From the NCBI RefSeq assembly GCF_022758885.1, contig NZ_JALEBH010000002.1:1193501-1257500 (forward strand): DNA of 64,000 nucleotides, read 5' to 3'. This document shows positions 49,564 to 58,519 of this stretch, in pieces; positions within the stretch are counted from its first letter, which is position 1; every line of letters begins with the position of its first letter. This stretch comes from Sphingobium sp. BYY-5 (GTDB lineage Bacteria; Pseudomonadota; Alphaproteobacteria; Sphingomonadales; Sphingomonadaceae). The notes under the pieces were generated by a model. It was not told the origin of the DNA. It made no database searches and saw only the letters and a list, made by a program, of their open reading frames with translations. A program made the translations under genes and the position numbers.

Positions 49564-50595
49564 ATGTCAGAGGTGAGTGTGGATCAGCGTTCCTCCGCGA
49601 TGCGGCGGGAAGCCGGTGAAAGTGGACAGGCGGTTGCGCGTTTTCTTGAGCGCAATGCCGATCGCTTGAGTGAACTCGCTCATCATCTGCGCGCCAATCC
49701 TCCGGCTTTCGTTGTAACCTGCGCTCGTGGTTCGTCGGATCACGCGGCGACCTTCGGCAAATATGTGATAGAGACATTGCTCGGCCTGCCGGTCGCATCG
49801 GCGGCCCCTTCGGTGACGTCGGTGTTCGCGGCGGAGTTCCAACAGACCGGCGCATTGCTGATCGCCATTTCGCAGTCGGGCCGCAGCCCGGACCTGCTCT
49901 CCACTGTCGAGCGCTACAAGCAGGCGGGCGCTTATGTCGTCGTGCTGGTGAATGATGAAACCTCGCCGCTCGCCGCTCTGGCGGACGTGCTGTTGCCGCT
50001 TTACGCCGGACCGGAGACGTCGGTGGCGGCGACCAAGTCGTTCATCGCATCGATCGCCGGTCTGGCCGCGCTTGCGGCGCATTGGAGCGGTGATGCAGCA
50101 TTGCTCGCCGCGCTCTCCGCCCTGCCCGCGCAGTTGGAGCAGGCCTATGCGCTCGACTGGACGCCCATGGTCGACGCGCTTGCCGATGCGCGCAATCTGT
50201 TCATCGTCGGGCGCGGCTATGGCCTGTCGGTGACGCAGGAAGCGGCGCTGAAACTCAAGGAAACCTGCGGACTTCATGCCGAAGGCTTTTCGAGCGCCGA
50301 AGTGCGTCATGGGCCGATGGCGATCGTGCATAACGGCTTTCCTGTGCTGGCCTTTGCGACCTCGGATAAATCAGGCGATGATGTGCGGCAGGCTGCTGCG
50401 GAATTTGCCGAGCGGGGCGCCAATGTGCTGCTGGCCGATCCGGCGGGCAAACTGCCGGTGCTTTCGGCCCATGCAGTGCTGGAACCGATCCTGATGATCC
50501 AGTCCTTCTATGGCGCGGCGGAAAAGCTGGCCTGGACTCGCGGACTGAACCCCGATCAACCGCCCTTCCTGCGCAAGGTCACTGAAACGCGATGA
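49564..50595 (+). CDS. Glucosamine-6-phosphate deaminase, GlmS-like (NagB-II)
   Basis: 343 residues with two SIS domains and no N-terminal glutamine amidotransferase domain. Visible: FVVTCARGSSDHAATFGKYV, GALLIAISQSGRSPDLLSTV, ETSVAATKSFIASIAGLA, then NLFIVGRGYGLSVTQEAALK, LKETCGLHAEGFSSAEVRHG and PMAIVHNGFPVLAF. Such isomerase-only GlmS paralogs replace classical NagB in several proteobacteria (NagB-II), converting GlcN-6-P to Fru-6-P and ammonia. Context between the regulator and nagA supports it. Overlaps nagA by 4 bases (ATGA). Confidence 0.92.
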   Translation: MSEVSVDQRSSAMRREAGESGQAVARFLERNADRLSELAHHLRANPPAFVVTCARGSSDHAATFGKYVIETLLGLPVASAAPSVTSVFAAEFQQTGALLIAISQSGRSPDLLSTVERYKQAGAYVVVLVNDETSPLAALADVLLPLYAGPETSVAATKSFIASIAGLAALAAHWSGDAALLAALSALPAQLEQAYALDWTPMVDALADARNLFIVGRGYGLSVTQEAALKLKETCGLHAEGFSSAEVRHGPMAIVHNGFPVLAFATSDKSGDDVRQAAAEFAERGANVLLADPAGKLPVLSAHAVLEPILMIQSFYGAAEKLAWTRGLNPDQPPFLRKVTETR

Positions 50596-51716
50596 GTGTG
50601 ATCGGCTTTCGTAACGGGCGGATTCTGACCCGTGACGCCGAACTGGATGGCGGTGCGTTCGAGTTGGACGGGGCGCTGATCGGCGCGCTTAAGCATGCGG
50701 ATGGCGAAGCGTTGGACCTGGACGGTGGCTGGATCGTTCCCGGCTTCATCGATACCCAGGTCAATGGCGGCGGCGGCGTGCTGTTCAACGATCAGCCCGA
50801 TGTGGACACCATTGCCCGCATCGGCGCCGCTCATGCGCCCTATGGCACGACCGCTTTCCTGCCGACGCTCATCAGTTGCCCTCTGCCGGTGATCGCGCAG
50901 GCGCTGGAAGCCGTGGATCAGGCGATCGAGCAGGGCGTGCCGGGTGTCGTCGGCATCCATGTGGAAGGGCCGTTCCTGAACGCCTCGCGCAAGGGCATTC
51001 ACGATGCGGAGAATTTCCGTCCGCTGGATGAAGAAGCGCTGACACTGCTGACGGCGCCGCGCAGAGGCAGAGTGCTGGTGACGCTGGCGCCCGAGCAGAA
51101 TGATGTCGCGGCGATTCGCGCGTTGGTCGAAGCGGGCGTGATCGTCAGCATCGGTCACAGCAATGCGACCTATGCGCAGGCGCGCGCCGCCATAGACGCG
51201 GGCGCGACGGGCGTGACCCATCTTTTCAACGCCATGTCGCCGCTGCATCATCGTGAGCCGGGCGTGGTTGGCGCGGCGCTGGAGAACCAGGCGCTCTATT
51301 GCGGCCTTATCATCGATGGCGCGCATATGCATCCGGCTGCGGCGCGGATCGCATTGGCGGCGCGGCCGTTGGACCGTTTCCTGCTCGTGACCGATGCGAT
51401 GCCGAGCGTGGGCAATGCGATCAAGGAATTTATGCTGAATGGCGAGCGCATCACCGTCAAAAATGGTGTTTGCGTGAATGAAGCCGGGACGCTGGCCGGG
51501 TCCGATCTCGACATGGCACTGGCGGTGCGGAACACGCATGAGCTGGGCCTGTCGTTGAGGGACGCGGTAGCAATGGCGGCGGCCAATCCGGCGGCTTTCC
51601 TTGGCCTTGGCGCGGAGCGTGGCATGCTAGCGCCCGGTTTTCGTGCGGATTTCGTATGGCTGGACCGTGAATTGAATGTTCGCGGGACGTGGATCGGCGG
51701 CAAGCGGGTCGCCTGA
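50592..51716 (+). CDS. nagA: N-acetylglucosamine-6-phosphate deacetylase
   Basis: 374 residues, amidohydrolase superfamily. Signature segments: GGWIVPGFIDTQVNGGGGVL, GIHVEGPFLNASRKGIHDAE (metal-ligand Glu), SIGHSNATYAQARAAIDAG, GVTHLFNAMSPLHHREPGVV and LLVTDAMPSVGN. Converts GlcNAc-6-P to GlcN-6-P and acetate. ATGA overlap with the preceding deaminase gene. Confidence 0.96.
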   Translation: MSVIGFRNGRILTRDAELDGGAFELDGALIGALKHADGEALDLDGGWIVPGFIDTQVNGGGGVLFNDQPDVDTIARIGAAHAPYGTTAFLPTLISCPLPVIAQALEAVDQAIEQGVPGVVGIHVEGPFLNASRKGIHDAENFRPLDEEALTLLTAPRRGRVLVTLAPEQNDVAAIRALVEAGVIVSIGHSNATYAQARAAIDAGATGVTHLFNAMSPLHHREPGVVGAALENQALYCGLIIDGAHMHPAAARIALAARPLDRFLLVTDAMPSVGNAIKEFMLNGERITVKNGVCVNEAGTLAGSDLDMALAVRNTHELGLSLRDAVAMAAANPAAFLGLGAERGMLAPGFRADFVWLDRELNVRGTWIGGKRVA

Positions 51717-51782
51717 GCGCCCTCGTCGTGCTGCCATGATATATTGATCCCGGCAGCACGATCGGGACGCTTTTTCGATGCC

Positions 51783-51826
51783 GCATTTTCGGGGCCGTTG
51801 ACCGTCAACGGGCAACTCGAAAATGC
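51783..51826. repeat. 44-bp dispersed palindromic repeat, copy 2
   Basis: GCATTTTC ... GAAAATGC around CCGTTGACCGTCAACGG. Inverted relative to copy 1 at 25237-25280 and identical to its reverse complement at 39 of 44 positions. Sits 14 bp before the PTS gene start, so it could also form a hairpin in the nag mRNA. Confidence 0.75.
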
Positions 51827-51840
51827 TCTAAGGGGACGCA

Positions 51841-54342
51841 ATGGGTTCGATCATCCTCACTTCGCCCTTGCAGGGCTGGGCCACGGCCATCGACGATGTG
51901 CCTGACGCCGTCTTTTCCGGTCGCCTGCTGGGCGACGGCGTTGCCATCGATCCTCTGGGCAATGTGCTGCATGCGCCTTGTGATGGAGAAGTGCTGACGC
52001 TCCATGCCAGCCATCATGCCGTGACGCTGCGCGGCGAGGGCGGGGTCGAGGTGCTGATGCATCTGGGCATCGATACCGTCGCCCTGGGCGGCAAGGGGTT
52101 CGAGCCCCTGGTGGCGGTGGGCGATCAGGTGACGCGCGGTCAGCCGCTGGTGCGGTTCGACTTGGATGGCGTGGCGCAGGCCGTGCCTTCGCTGATGACG
52201 CCGGTGATCGTCACCAATGGCGATCGATTCCGCATCACCCGGTCCGAAACCGGCAAGGTTGTGGGGGTTGGTGAGGGGCTGATCTATCTTGAACCCGCAG
52301 AACCCGCGCTTGAAGTAAAGCGTGGCGATCAAGGTATGCGCGTGACCGGCAAGGTGCGCGTGCCGATGGTGCATGGCATTCATGCCCGCCCTGCTGCACG
52401 GATTGGGGAGGCGGCGCGAGCCTTCGTTGCGGAAAGCTGGATCGTCAAGGATGGCTGCGAAGCCTCGACCCGATCACCCATCGCCTTGCTCAAGCTGGGG
52501 GTCCGCCTGCATGACGAGGTGGATGTCGTGGCGAGCGGCATGGATGCCGAGGCAGCCGTGGCAGCCCTGATCGCGTTGATCGAGGGCGGCATGGATGAGC
52601 ATGACGATCCTCATGCCGGGGAGCCTTCGGCGGTTCCCGTACCCATGGTAACGGAGGTGCCCGAAGGGGCGCTGGCCGGCACATTGGCGGCGCCAGGTTA
52701 TGTCCTGGGGCGTGCGCGCTGGTTGCGCGTGAAGGATATCGACGTGCCCCGCGACGGCCAGGGGGCGGACAAGGAATCGGACCGGTTGAACCAGGCGCTG
52801 GACGTGATGCGTCTGCGGCTGGCGGATGTGTCCGGTGACGAGACGGGCGCTGCGATCCGGCGGGCGCATGCGGCCTTTCTGGAAGACCCTGCGTTGCAAC
52901 TCGACGCCTATGCACGGATCAGGCAGGGGCGCGACGCGGGTCATGCCTGGCGTCAGGCGTGCCGGGCCACAGCGGAAACCATGCGCAACATGGGCGATGC
53001 GCGCTTTGCCGAGCGGGCCGATGACCTCATCGACCTGGAACGGCAGATGTTGCACATTCTGACGGGCACGCAGGAGGAGGCGCTGCGTTTTGCGCCGGGC
53101 ACGATCCTGCTTGCCGATGAGTTGCTGCCCTCGCAGGTGATGGCGCTTGACGCCAATGTGATCGGGATCGTGCTGGAGCGCGGCGGGCCGACGTCGCATG
53201 TGGCGATCCTGGCGGCGACCATGGGCCTGCCTGCCCTGGTGGCGGTTGGCGATGCTCTTGGAGAAGTTGCGGATGACGCCACGCTGATCCTCGATGCCGA
53301 TGGCGGTGTACTGCATGTCGATCCGGCAGAGGATGCGCTGGCGGACGCGCGGGCCGAGGTGGCGCGACGGGCAGTCGCGCGAGAGGCGGCGGTCGCGGCG
53401 GCGGCGGAAAATTGCGTCAGCCGCGATGGCGTCCGGATCGAGGCTTTCGCCAATCTTGGCTCGGTCGAGGATGCCGAGATCGCCATGGCCCATGGCGCTG
53501 AAGGATCGGGCCTGCTGCGCACCGAATTTCTGTTCCTGGAGCGTGATACAGCGCCCACGGTGGCGGAGCAGGCCGCGCTTTACGGCGCGGTTGCTGCGAA
53601 GCTGGACGGCAGGCCGCTCATCGTGCGCCTGCTCGACATCGGTGGCGACAAGCCCGCCTCCTATCTGCCGATCGCGACGGAGGAAAATCCGGCGCTTGGC
53701 CTGCGCGGCATTCGTGTCGGACTAGCCATGCCGGACGTGCTGGACGAACAATTGCGCGCGATCCTGTCGGTGACGCCGCACGGTCAGTGCCGCATCATGG
53801 TGCCGATGGTCGCCAGCGTCGCGGAATTGCAGGCGGTGCGTGCGCGTGTGACGGCGATCAAGGCGGAGATGGGCCTGTCTCATCCGGTCTCGGTCGGCAT
53901 CATGGTCGAAACGCCCGCTGCGGCGGTGACGGCGGCGACATTGGCGCGCCACGCCGATTTTCTGTCGATCGGGACCAACGACCTCACCCAATATGCGCTG
54001 GCGATGGATCGCGGCAATCCGGCGGTTGCCGCCGGGATCGACGGGTTGCATCCGGCAGTGCTGCAACTGATCGCGCTCACGACGGAGGGCGCGCGGGCGC
54101 ACAAGCGTTGGGTCGGCGTTTGCGGCGGCCTGGCGTCGGATCGACTGGCGGTTCCGCTGTTGCTGGGATTGGGCGTGACCGAATTGTCGGCCGCACCGCG
54201 CTTCGTGCCGGACCTCAAGGCACTGGTGCGGCGACTGTCCATCGCGGATTGCCGCGCCCATGCTGAACATGCCTTGCAACTGGAATCGGCGGCAGAGGTT
54301 CGGGCGCTGGCCCGCCGCTTTGAAGAGGAATTTCTGGCATGA
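51841..54342 (+). CDS. nagF: PTS fusion protein EIIA(Glc-type)-HPr-enzyme I
   Basis: 833 residues. EIIA domain 1-150 with active His74 in VLMHLGIDTV; HPr domain about 168-250 with His181 in GIHARPAARIG; enzyme I from about 275 with His453 in ERGGPTSHVAI and the PEP-binding barrel (IVRLLDIGGDKPASYLPIAT, LGLRGIRVGLAM, VGIMVETPAAAVTAATLARH, LSIGTNDLTQYALAMDRGNP and GVCGGLAS). The three phosphotransfer proteins are fused, so this operon carries its own full phosphate relay for the transporter at 54339. Same fusion type as NagF in other alpha- and gammaproteobacteria. Overlaps the next gene by ATGA. Confidence 0.96.
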   Translation: MGSIILTSPLQGWATAIDDVPDAVFSGRLLGDGVAIDPLGNVLHAPCDGEVLTLHASHHAVTLRGEGGVEVLMHLGIDTVALGGKGFEPLVAVGDQVTRGQPLVRFDLDGVAQAVPSLMTPVIVTNGDRFRITRSETGKVVGVGEGLIYLEPAEPALEVKRGDQGMRVTGKVRVPMVHGIHARPAARIGEAARAFVAESWIVKDGCEASTRSPIALLKLGVRLHDEVDVVASGMDAEAAVAALIALIEGGMDEHDDPHAGEPSAVPVPMVTEVPEGALAGTLAAPGYVLGRARWLRVKDIDVPRDGQGADKESDRLNQALDVMRLRLADVSGDETGAAIRRAHAAFLEDPALQLDAYARIRQGRDAGHAWRQACRATAETMRNMGDARFAERADDLIDLERQMLHILTGTQEEALRFAPGTILLADELLPSQVMALDANVIGIVLERGGPTSHVAILAATMGLPALVAVGDALGEVADDATLILDADGGVLHVDPAEDALADARAEVARRAVAREAAVAAAAENCVSRDGVRIEAFANLGSVEDAEIAMAHGAEGSGLLRTEFLFLERDTAPTVAEQAALYGAVAAKLDGRPLIVRLLDIGGDKPASYLPIATEENPALGLRGIRVGLAMPDVLDEQLRAILSVTPHGQCRIMVPMVASVAELQAVRARVTAIKAEMGLSHPVSVGIMVETPAAAVTAATLARHADFLSIGTNDLTQYALAMDRGNPAVAAGIDGLHPAVLQLIALTTEGARAHKRWVGVCGGLASDRLAVPLLLGLGVTELSAAPRFVPDLKALVRRLSIADCRAHAEHALQLESAAEVRALARRFEEEFLA

Positions 54343-56024
54343 GGAAGATTGTCGGAGCGCTTCAGCCGATCGGCCGCGCGCTGATGCTGCCGATAGCAGT
54401 GCTGCCGGTGGCGGGGCTGTTGCTGCGTCTGGGTCAGCCTGACCTGCTGGGCATTCCTCTTCTCGCGGCGGCGGGCGATGCGTTGTTTTCCAGCCTTGGC
54501 CTGTTGTTCGCCATCGGTGTGGCGACGGGCATTTCGCGCGATGGCAATGGCGCGGCGGGGCTTGCAGGCGTGGTCTGCTATCTGGTCGCCATGCATGGCG
54601 GGCGGGCTTTGCTTACCGTCCCGCCCGAAGTGACGGCCGGCCTTGCCGATGCGGTTGCGCAGACGGTTGCGGATGCCTGGAAGATCAAGGCCTTCGCGCG
54701 GCTGGATGTGCCCATCGGAATCAGCGCAGGCCTTATCGGCGGGTCTCTCTATAATCGCTATGCGACGATCGAGGTGCCGGCCTATCTCGCCTTCTTCGGC
54801 GGGCGGCGCTTCGTGCCGATCGTGGCGGGTGGCGCGGGCGTGCTGATGGCGCTCATTGTAGGGATGAGCTACAGCGCGCTCGACACGGGTCTCAGCCTGG
54901 TGAGCAAGGGGCTGGTGGCGTCGGGCAGCGTTGGCCTGTTCGGTTTCGGCCTGCTCAATCGGCTGCTGTTGGTGACGGGGCTGCACCACATATTGAACAA
55001 TATTGCCTGGTTCGTTCTGGGTGATTATGCCGGGACGACCGGTGATCTGCGCCGCTTCTTCGCGGGTGATCCCCATGCGGGCGCGTTCATGGCTGGTTTC
55101 TTCCCCGTCATGATGTTCGGCCTGCCTGCTGCTTGCCTCGCCATGTATCGCTCCGCCCTGCCGGACCAGAAAAAGGCGGTGGGCGGCATGTTGCTGAGCC
55201 TTGCGCTGACGTCCTTCCTGACAGGGGTGACTGAACCGATCGAGTTCAGCTTCATGTTTCTCGCACCCCTGCTCTACGCCATTCATGCGGTACTGACCGG
55301 CCTGTCGATGGTCGTGATGGATCTGCTGGGCGTGAGGCTGGGCTTCGGCTTTTCGGCGGGACTGTTCGACTATGTGTTGAACTTCGGACGAGCGACGCGG
55401 CCCTGGATGCTGCTGCCGGTCGGTGCTGTCTATTTCGCCGTCTATTATGGCGTTTTCCGCTTTGCGATCCAGCGGTTCGATCTGGCTACGCCCGGCCGGC
55501 AGCTTGTGCAGGATGCAGCCGCTGGCGCCAGTGAAAGCGGGTCGCGCGGTGGCGACTATCTGACGGCGCTGGGCGGCGCGGCCAATCTGCACACGATCGG
55601 CGCCTGCACCACGCGGCTGCGACTGGTGGTGCAGGATCAGGCGAAGGTGGACGACGTGGCGCTCAAGGCGCTGGGCGCCGTCGCGGTGCTGCGGCCCTCC
55701 GCCCAGGCGGTGCAGGTGATTATCGGGCCGATGGCGGACCAGATTTCCGAGGAGATCCGGCTGGCGGCGGCGCACGGCGCGCCACCGGTGGATCAGGCGC
55801 CGGTCGTCAAGGATCGGGCGTCGGTCGAACCGGCGGCGGAAATTTTGGAGGCTCTGGGCGGCCCGGATGCCATCAGCGATGCGCAGATGGTGGCGGGACG
55901 CTTGCGGATCATATTGACGCGCAATGCCACGCCGGCGCGGCTGGTGGACGTGCGATGCGTGCGCGCTTTCGCACAGGTCGATGAGCGGACACTGCACCTA
56001 CTGGGACAGGGCCTGACCCGCTGA
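54339..56024 (+). CDS. nagE: PTS EIICB transporter, N-acetylglucosamine type, with degenerate second EIIB
   Basis: 561 residues. EIIC domain 1-385 with about ten membrane segments, the motif LLVTGLHHILNNIAWF and TGVTEPIEFSFMFLAPLLYA (TEPIEF at 298-303). EIIB domain about 405-475 with active Cys423 in TIGACTTRLRLV. The C-terminal 60 residues (AEILEALGGPDAISDAQMVA, GRLRIILTRNATPARLVDVR) repeat the EIIB start but the Cys position is V518, so this copy cannot be phosphorylated. Imports and phosphorylates GlcNAc to feed nagA. Substrate from context and fold group. Confidence 0.93.
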   Translation: MRKIVGALQPIGRALMLPIAVLPVAGLLLRLGQPDLLGIPLLAAAGDALFSSLGLLFAIGVATGISRDGNGAAGLAGVVCYLVAMHGGRALLTVPPEVTAGLADAVAQTVADAWKIKAFARLDVPIGISAGLIGGSLYNRYATIEVPAYLAFFGGRRFVPIVAGGAGVLMALIVGMSYSALDTGLSLVSKGLVASGSVGLFGFGLLNRLLLVTGLHHILNNIAWFVLGDYAGTTGDLRRFFAGDPHAGAFMAGFFPVMMFGLPAACLAMYRSALPDQKKAVGGMLLSLALTSFLTGVTEPIEFSFMFLAPLLYAIHAVLTGLSMVVMDLLGVRLGFGFSAGLFDYVLNFGRATRPWMLLPVGAVYFAVYYGVFRFAIQRFDLATPGRQLVQDAAAGASESGSRGGDYLTALGGAANLHTIGACTTRLRLVVQDQAKVDDVALKALGAVAVLRPSAQAVQVIIGPMADQISEEIRLAAAHGAPPVDQAPVVKDRASVEPAAEILEALGGPDAISDAQMVAGRLRIILTRNATPARLVDVRCVRAFAQVDERTLHLLGQGLTR

Positions 56025-56033
56025 TCGTCAAAG

Positions 56034-56063
56034 GGGGGTCGGGATCAGGCGATCCCGGCCCCC
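56034..56063. terminator. Bidirectional terminator between PTS and kinase genes
   Basis: GGGGGTCGGGATC (56034-56046) pairs with GATCCCGGCCCCC (56051-56063), one G-U position, loop AGGC. It overlaps the last codons of the kinase gene and follows the PTS stop by 10 bases. Confidence 0.7.
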
Positions 56064-56965
56064 TCCAGCGCATCGAGCGCCAGTGCGACCGCGCCCAGCG
56101 GCCCTGCCTGATCGCCCAGCATTGGCGGGCGGACGATCTGGTCGATGCTGTCGGCATCGATATGGGACAGATAGCCGCCAAGCTGTGTCACCACTTTTTC
56201 CCGGACTTGATCGAGCAGGCCGGTGCGGCCCATGCCTACGCCGCCGCCGATCAGCACTTGCCGCGCCGATGTGCTGAGCAGGATGGTCGACACCAGATGG
56301 GCGATGTCGCTGGCTACATGATCCCAGCGCGGATCGTTCGGATCGATTTCATGTCCCGGCACGCCGAAGCGTTTGGCCAGGGCCGGGCCGGACACGAGCC
56401 CTTCGATGCAATCGCCATGGAAGGGGCAACTGCCCGCAAAGCTGTCGCCGTGGGCACGAGGAACCCGGATATGGCCGATCTCCGGATGCATGGCCCCGCG
56501 CAGCGTCCGGCCGTTAAGGGCAAAGCCGCCGCCGACCCCGGTGCCGATGGTGATATAGCACAGGCTGTCGGAAGGCACCGGCCCCTGCGCGCCCGCACCC
56601 CAGCGCAATTCGGCCAGCGCTGCGCCGTTGACATCCGTGTCGATGACGGCTGGGCAATCAAAGGGTGCCGTCAGCGTCCCCCAGATATCAGCGCCTGCCC
56701 AACCGGGCTTGGGTGTGGGCAGCATGATGCCGAAATCGGCGGCATGCGAATCGAGCCGTAGCGGTCCGAAGCTGCCAATACCCATGGCGGCGAAAGCTTC
56801 CTGCGCGTCCCAGTCCTTCAATATCTCCACCGCCCTGCCCAGCGTGTCGAGCGGTGTAGTGGTGGGAATCATCTCCCGATCCAAAATGATACGGCCGCGT
56901 GCCCGCAGCACAAAGACCTTGGTTCCGCCGAGTTCTACCCCGGCCAGCATCGATTCTACATTCAT
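56045..56965 (-). CDS. ROK-family hexokinase (fructokinase/mannokinase type)
   Basis: 306 residues from ATG 56965. ATP site and ROK features: LAGVELGGTKVFVLRARG, AAMGIGSFGPLRLD, TPKPGWAGADIW, VIDTDVNGAALAELRWGAGA, CYITIGTGVGGGFALNG and the zinc-type motif HIRVPRAHGDSFAGSCPFHG DCIEGLVSGPAL. The CPFHGDCIEGL form is that of fructokinases of the ScrK/GmuE group, not of NagK. As the nearby enzymes release mannose and manA lies at 25390, phosphorylation of mannose is an attractive role. Convergent with the PTS gene. Confidence 0.85.
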   Translation of the reverse strand: MNVESMLAGVELGGTKVFVLRARGRIILDREMIPTTTPLDTLGRAVEILKDWDAQEAFAAMGIGSFGPLRLDSHAADFGIMLPTPKPGWAGADIWGTLTAPFDCPAVIDTDVNGAALAELRWGAGAQGPVPSDSLCYITIGTGVGGGFALNGRTLRGAMHPEIGHIRVPRAHGDSFAGSCPFHGDCIEGLVSGPALAKRFGVPGHEIDPNDPRWDHVASDIAHLVSTILLSTSARQVLIGGGVGMGRTGLLDQVREKVVTQLGGYLSHIDADSIDQIVRPPMLGDQAGPLGAVALALDALEGAGIA

Positions 56966-57348
56966 TGCGCGTTCCAACCATATCGTCGAAGCCGCCTCAA
57001 GAAGGATTTCGAACCTGAATGTTTTTCCGATACGCGCTGGCGCGAAGGAGGGAGTGTGGCTGGGCCTCATGGGCTGCGCGACACCGTTCGCGCATCGGCG
57101 AGTTGATCGCTGCCGTAGCATTAATCATGAAATAGTCTCCCGGTTGAGGGGCGGCCCAGCAACCAAATCTTCTCATTAGGAGGTCATTTCAGCCAATATC
57201 GGTGCTAATTCTGCGTTAACCTCTTCTGTCTTCACAAACCATTGCTTCGCGCTTGCACATAGGCAACAATGACAAACTACAAGGTAAACTTACCAACAAA
57301 TGGGGGCAATCCGTTCATCAATTGCATTGAAACGAAAGGATAAAGGCC
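56966..57348. promoter_or_regulatory. Divergent region between ROK kinase and beta-helix gene
   Basis: 383 bp with no convincing gene. AT content rises from about 57180. The small inverted repeat GGTAAACTTACC at 57283-57294 lies 54 bp before the beta-helix start and could be an operator. Promoters for both flanking genes are expected here; no clear -35/-10 pair was identified. Confidence 0.4.
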
Positions 57349-58404
57349 ATGACAGCTCTGCTCACACGCCGCCGGTTCATGAAGGCTACGGCCGCTGGTC
57401 CTGCTGCAGTGCCATCGATGATCCGGGCGCAGACGGGAAGCCAGACGCTGATCGATGGACGCACCTTTCGTGGAACCCGTCTCCCCGATGGTTCCGGAGT
57501 CGATGGCGGGACCGCCATCTGGGCGGAAAGCGACACCTTGATCCGGAATTGCCATTTTCTCAATTTGGGCAATGGCGCGATCCGATTATTTCATAGCGCG
57601 ACCGCGAATTTCACAATCGAGGATTGTGATGTCAGCAACATGTACCGGTTCATAGAAAATTGGTCCTGGGATCATCCCAGCGTGGCGGCGCCGGTCAGCG
57701 ATTTCGCGATAAGGCGGGTGGTTGCGACTGGGCTGGAGCGTAACTTTTTACGCATCCGCTACGGGTCTACGCGCGGCGTGATCGAAGATGTCGTGGCCCA
57801 TGGCAACGGCCAATGTTCAAACTATTGCGTGGGCTTCGCTTTGGACGATGAAGCCAATGACATCGTATATCGCCGCGTGGAAGCGCATGATTTTTCCGAA
57901 ACGCGACGGGCCGCCGACAGATATTGGAACGGGGATGGCTTTTCGGATGAGCGGGGCAATCGGCAAATCCGTTATTATTCCTGCGTTGCGACTGGCTGCA
58001 GCGACGGCGGTTTTGATGTGAAGTCCGCAGGTGTCTATCTGGAAGATTGTCGTGCCAGCGGGAACAAGCGCAATTACCGGCTATGGAACAGCGGCATTCT
58101 CAAAAATTGCCGAAGCGAGAATCCCGTCAAGAACGGGGGGACGGGAGAGGTGGCGCATTTCGCCTTCTTCGGCGGCAGCGGCGCAAATTATATGTTTGAC
58201 CGCCCGGTCGTGCGCGCTGCCGCCGGCAACACGGCTCCGATCTTCTTTTTTCAGACGGATACGCCCGCCACTATCTCCATCTATGACGCGGATATCGATG
58301 CTCCGGATGCGCCGCTGATCCAGGTGGACGGACCGGCCCCAACCATCCAATGGTTTCCCGATCGCAGTCAGCAAAAGATTCGTGTCGCGCGCGATATGGC
58401 GTGA
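57349..58404 (+). CDS. Exported right-handed beta-helix protein, copy 1
   Basis: 351 residues, Tat signal (TRRRFMKATAAGPAAVPSM). The body shows repeated short beta-strand/turn rungs typical of parallel beta-helices: TLIRNCHFLNLGNGAIRLFH, FTIEDCDVSNMYRFIENWSW, RGVIEDVVAHGNG, IVYRRVEAHDFSETRRAADR, YYSCVATGCSDGGFDVKSAG, VYLEDCRASGNKRNYRLWNS. Such folds occur in polysaccharide lyases, epimerases and tailspikes. Asp/Lys/Arg-rich rungs (YWNGDGFSDERG, GGFDVKS, NYRLW) recur in the next gene. It precedes a Wzc-type exopolysaccharide gene, so processing or binding of the exported polymer is likely. Confidence 0.8.
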   Translation: MTALLTRRRFMKATAAGPAAVPSMIRAQTGSQTLIDGRTFRGTRLPDGSGVDGGTAIWAESDTLIRNCHFLNLGNGAIRLFHSATANFTIEDCDVSNMYRFIENWSWDHPSVAAPVSDFAIRRVVATGLERNFLRIRYGSTRGVIEDVVAHGNGQCSNYCVGFALDDEANDIVYRRVEAHDFSETRRAADRYWNGDGFSDERGNRQIRYYSCVATGCSDGGFDVKSAGVYLEDCRASGNKRNYRLWNSGILKNCRSENPVKNGGTGEVAHFAFFGGSGANYMFDRPVVRAAAGNTAPIFFFQTDTPATISIYDADIDAPDAPLIQVDGPAPTIQWFPDRSQQKIRVARDMA

Positions 58405-58519
58405 AGGGCGGACGCGGTTAACCGTTCGGCGAATAGGAATCTCAGCCTGCGGTCGGACGGAAGGAACATTGCGTCGCAAAGCGGTTCGCGCGCCGCGTTC
58501 TGCTGCATATGCTCACTAT

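Noticed and set aside
53880..55997. 705-codon minus-strand open frame over the PTS genes
   Set aside because: Shadow of high-GC coding sequence on the other strand; no plausible protein features.
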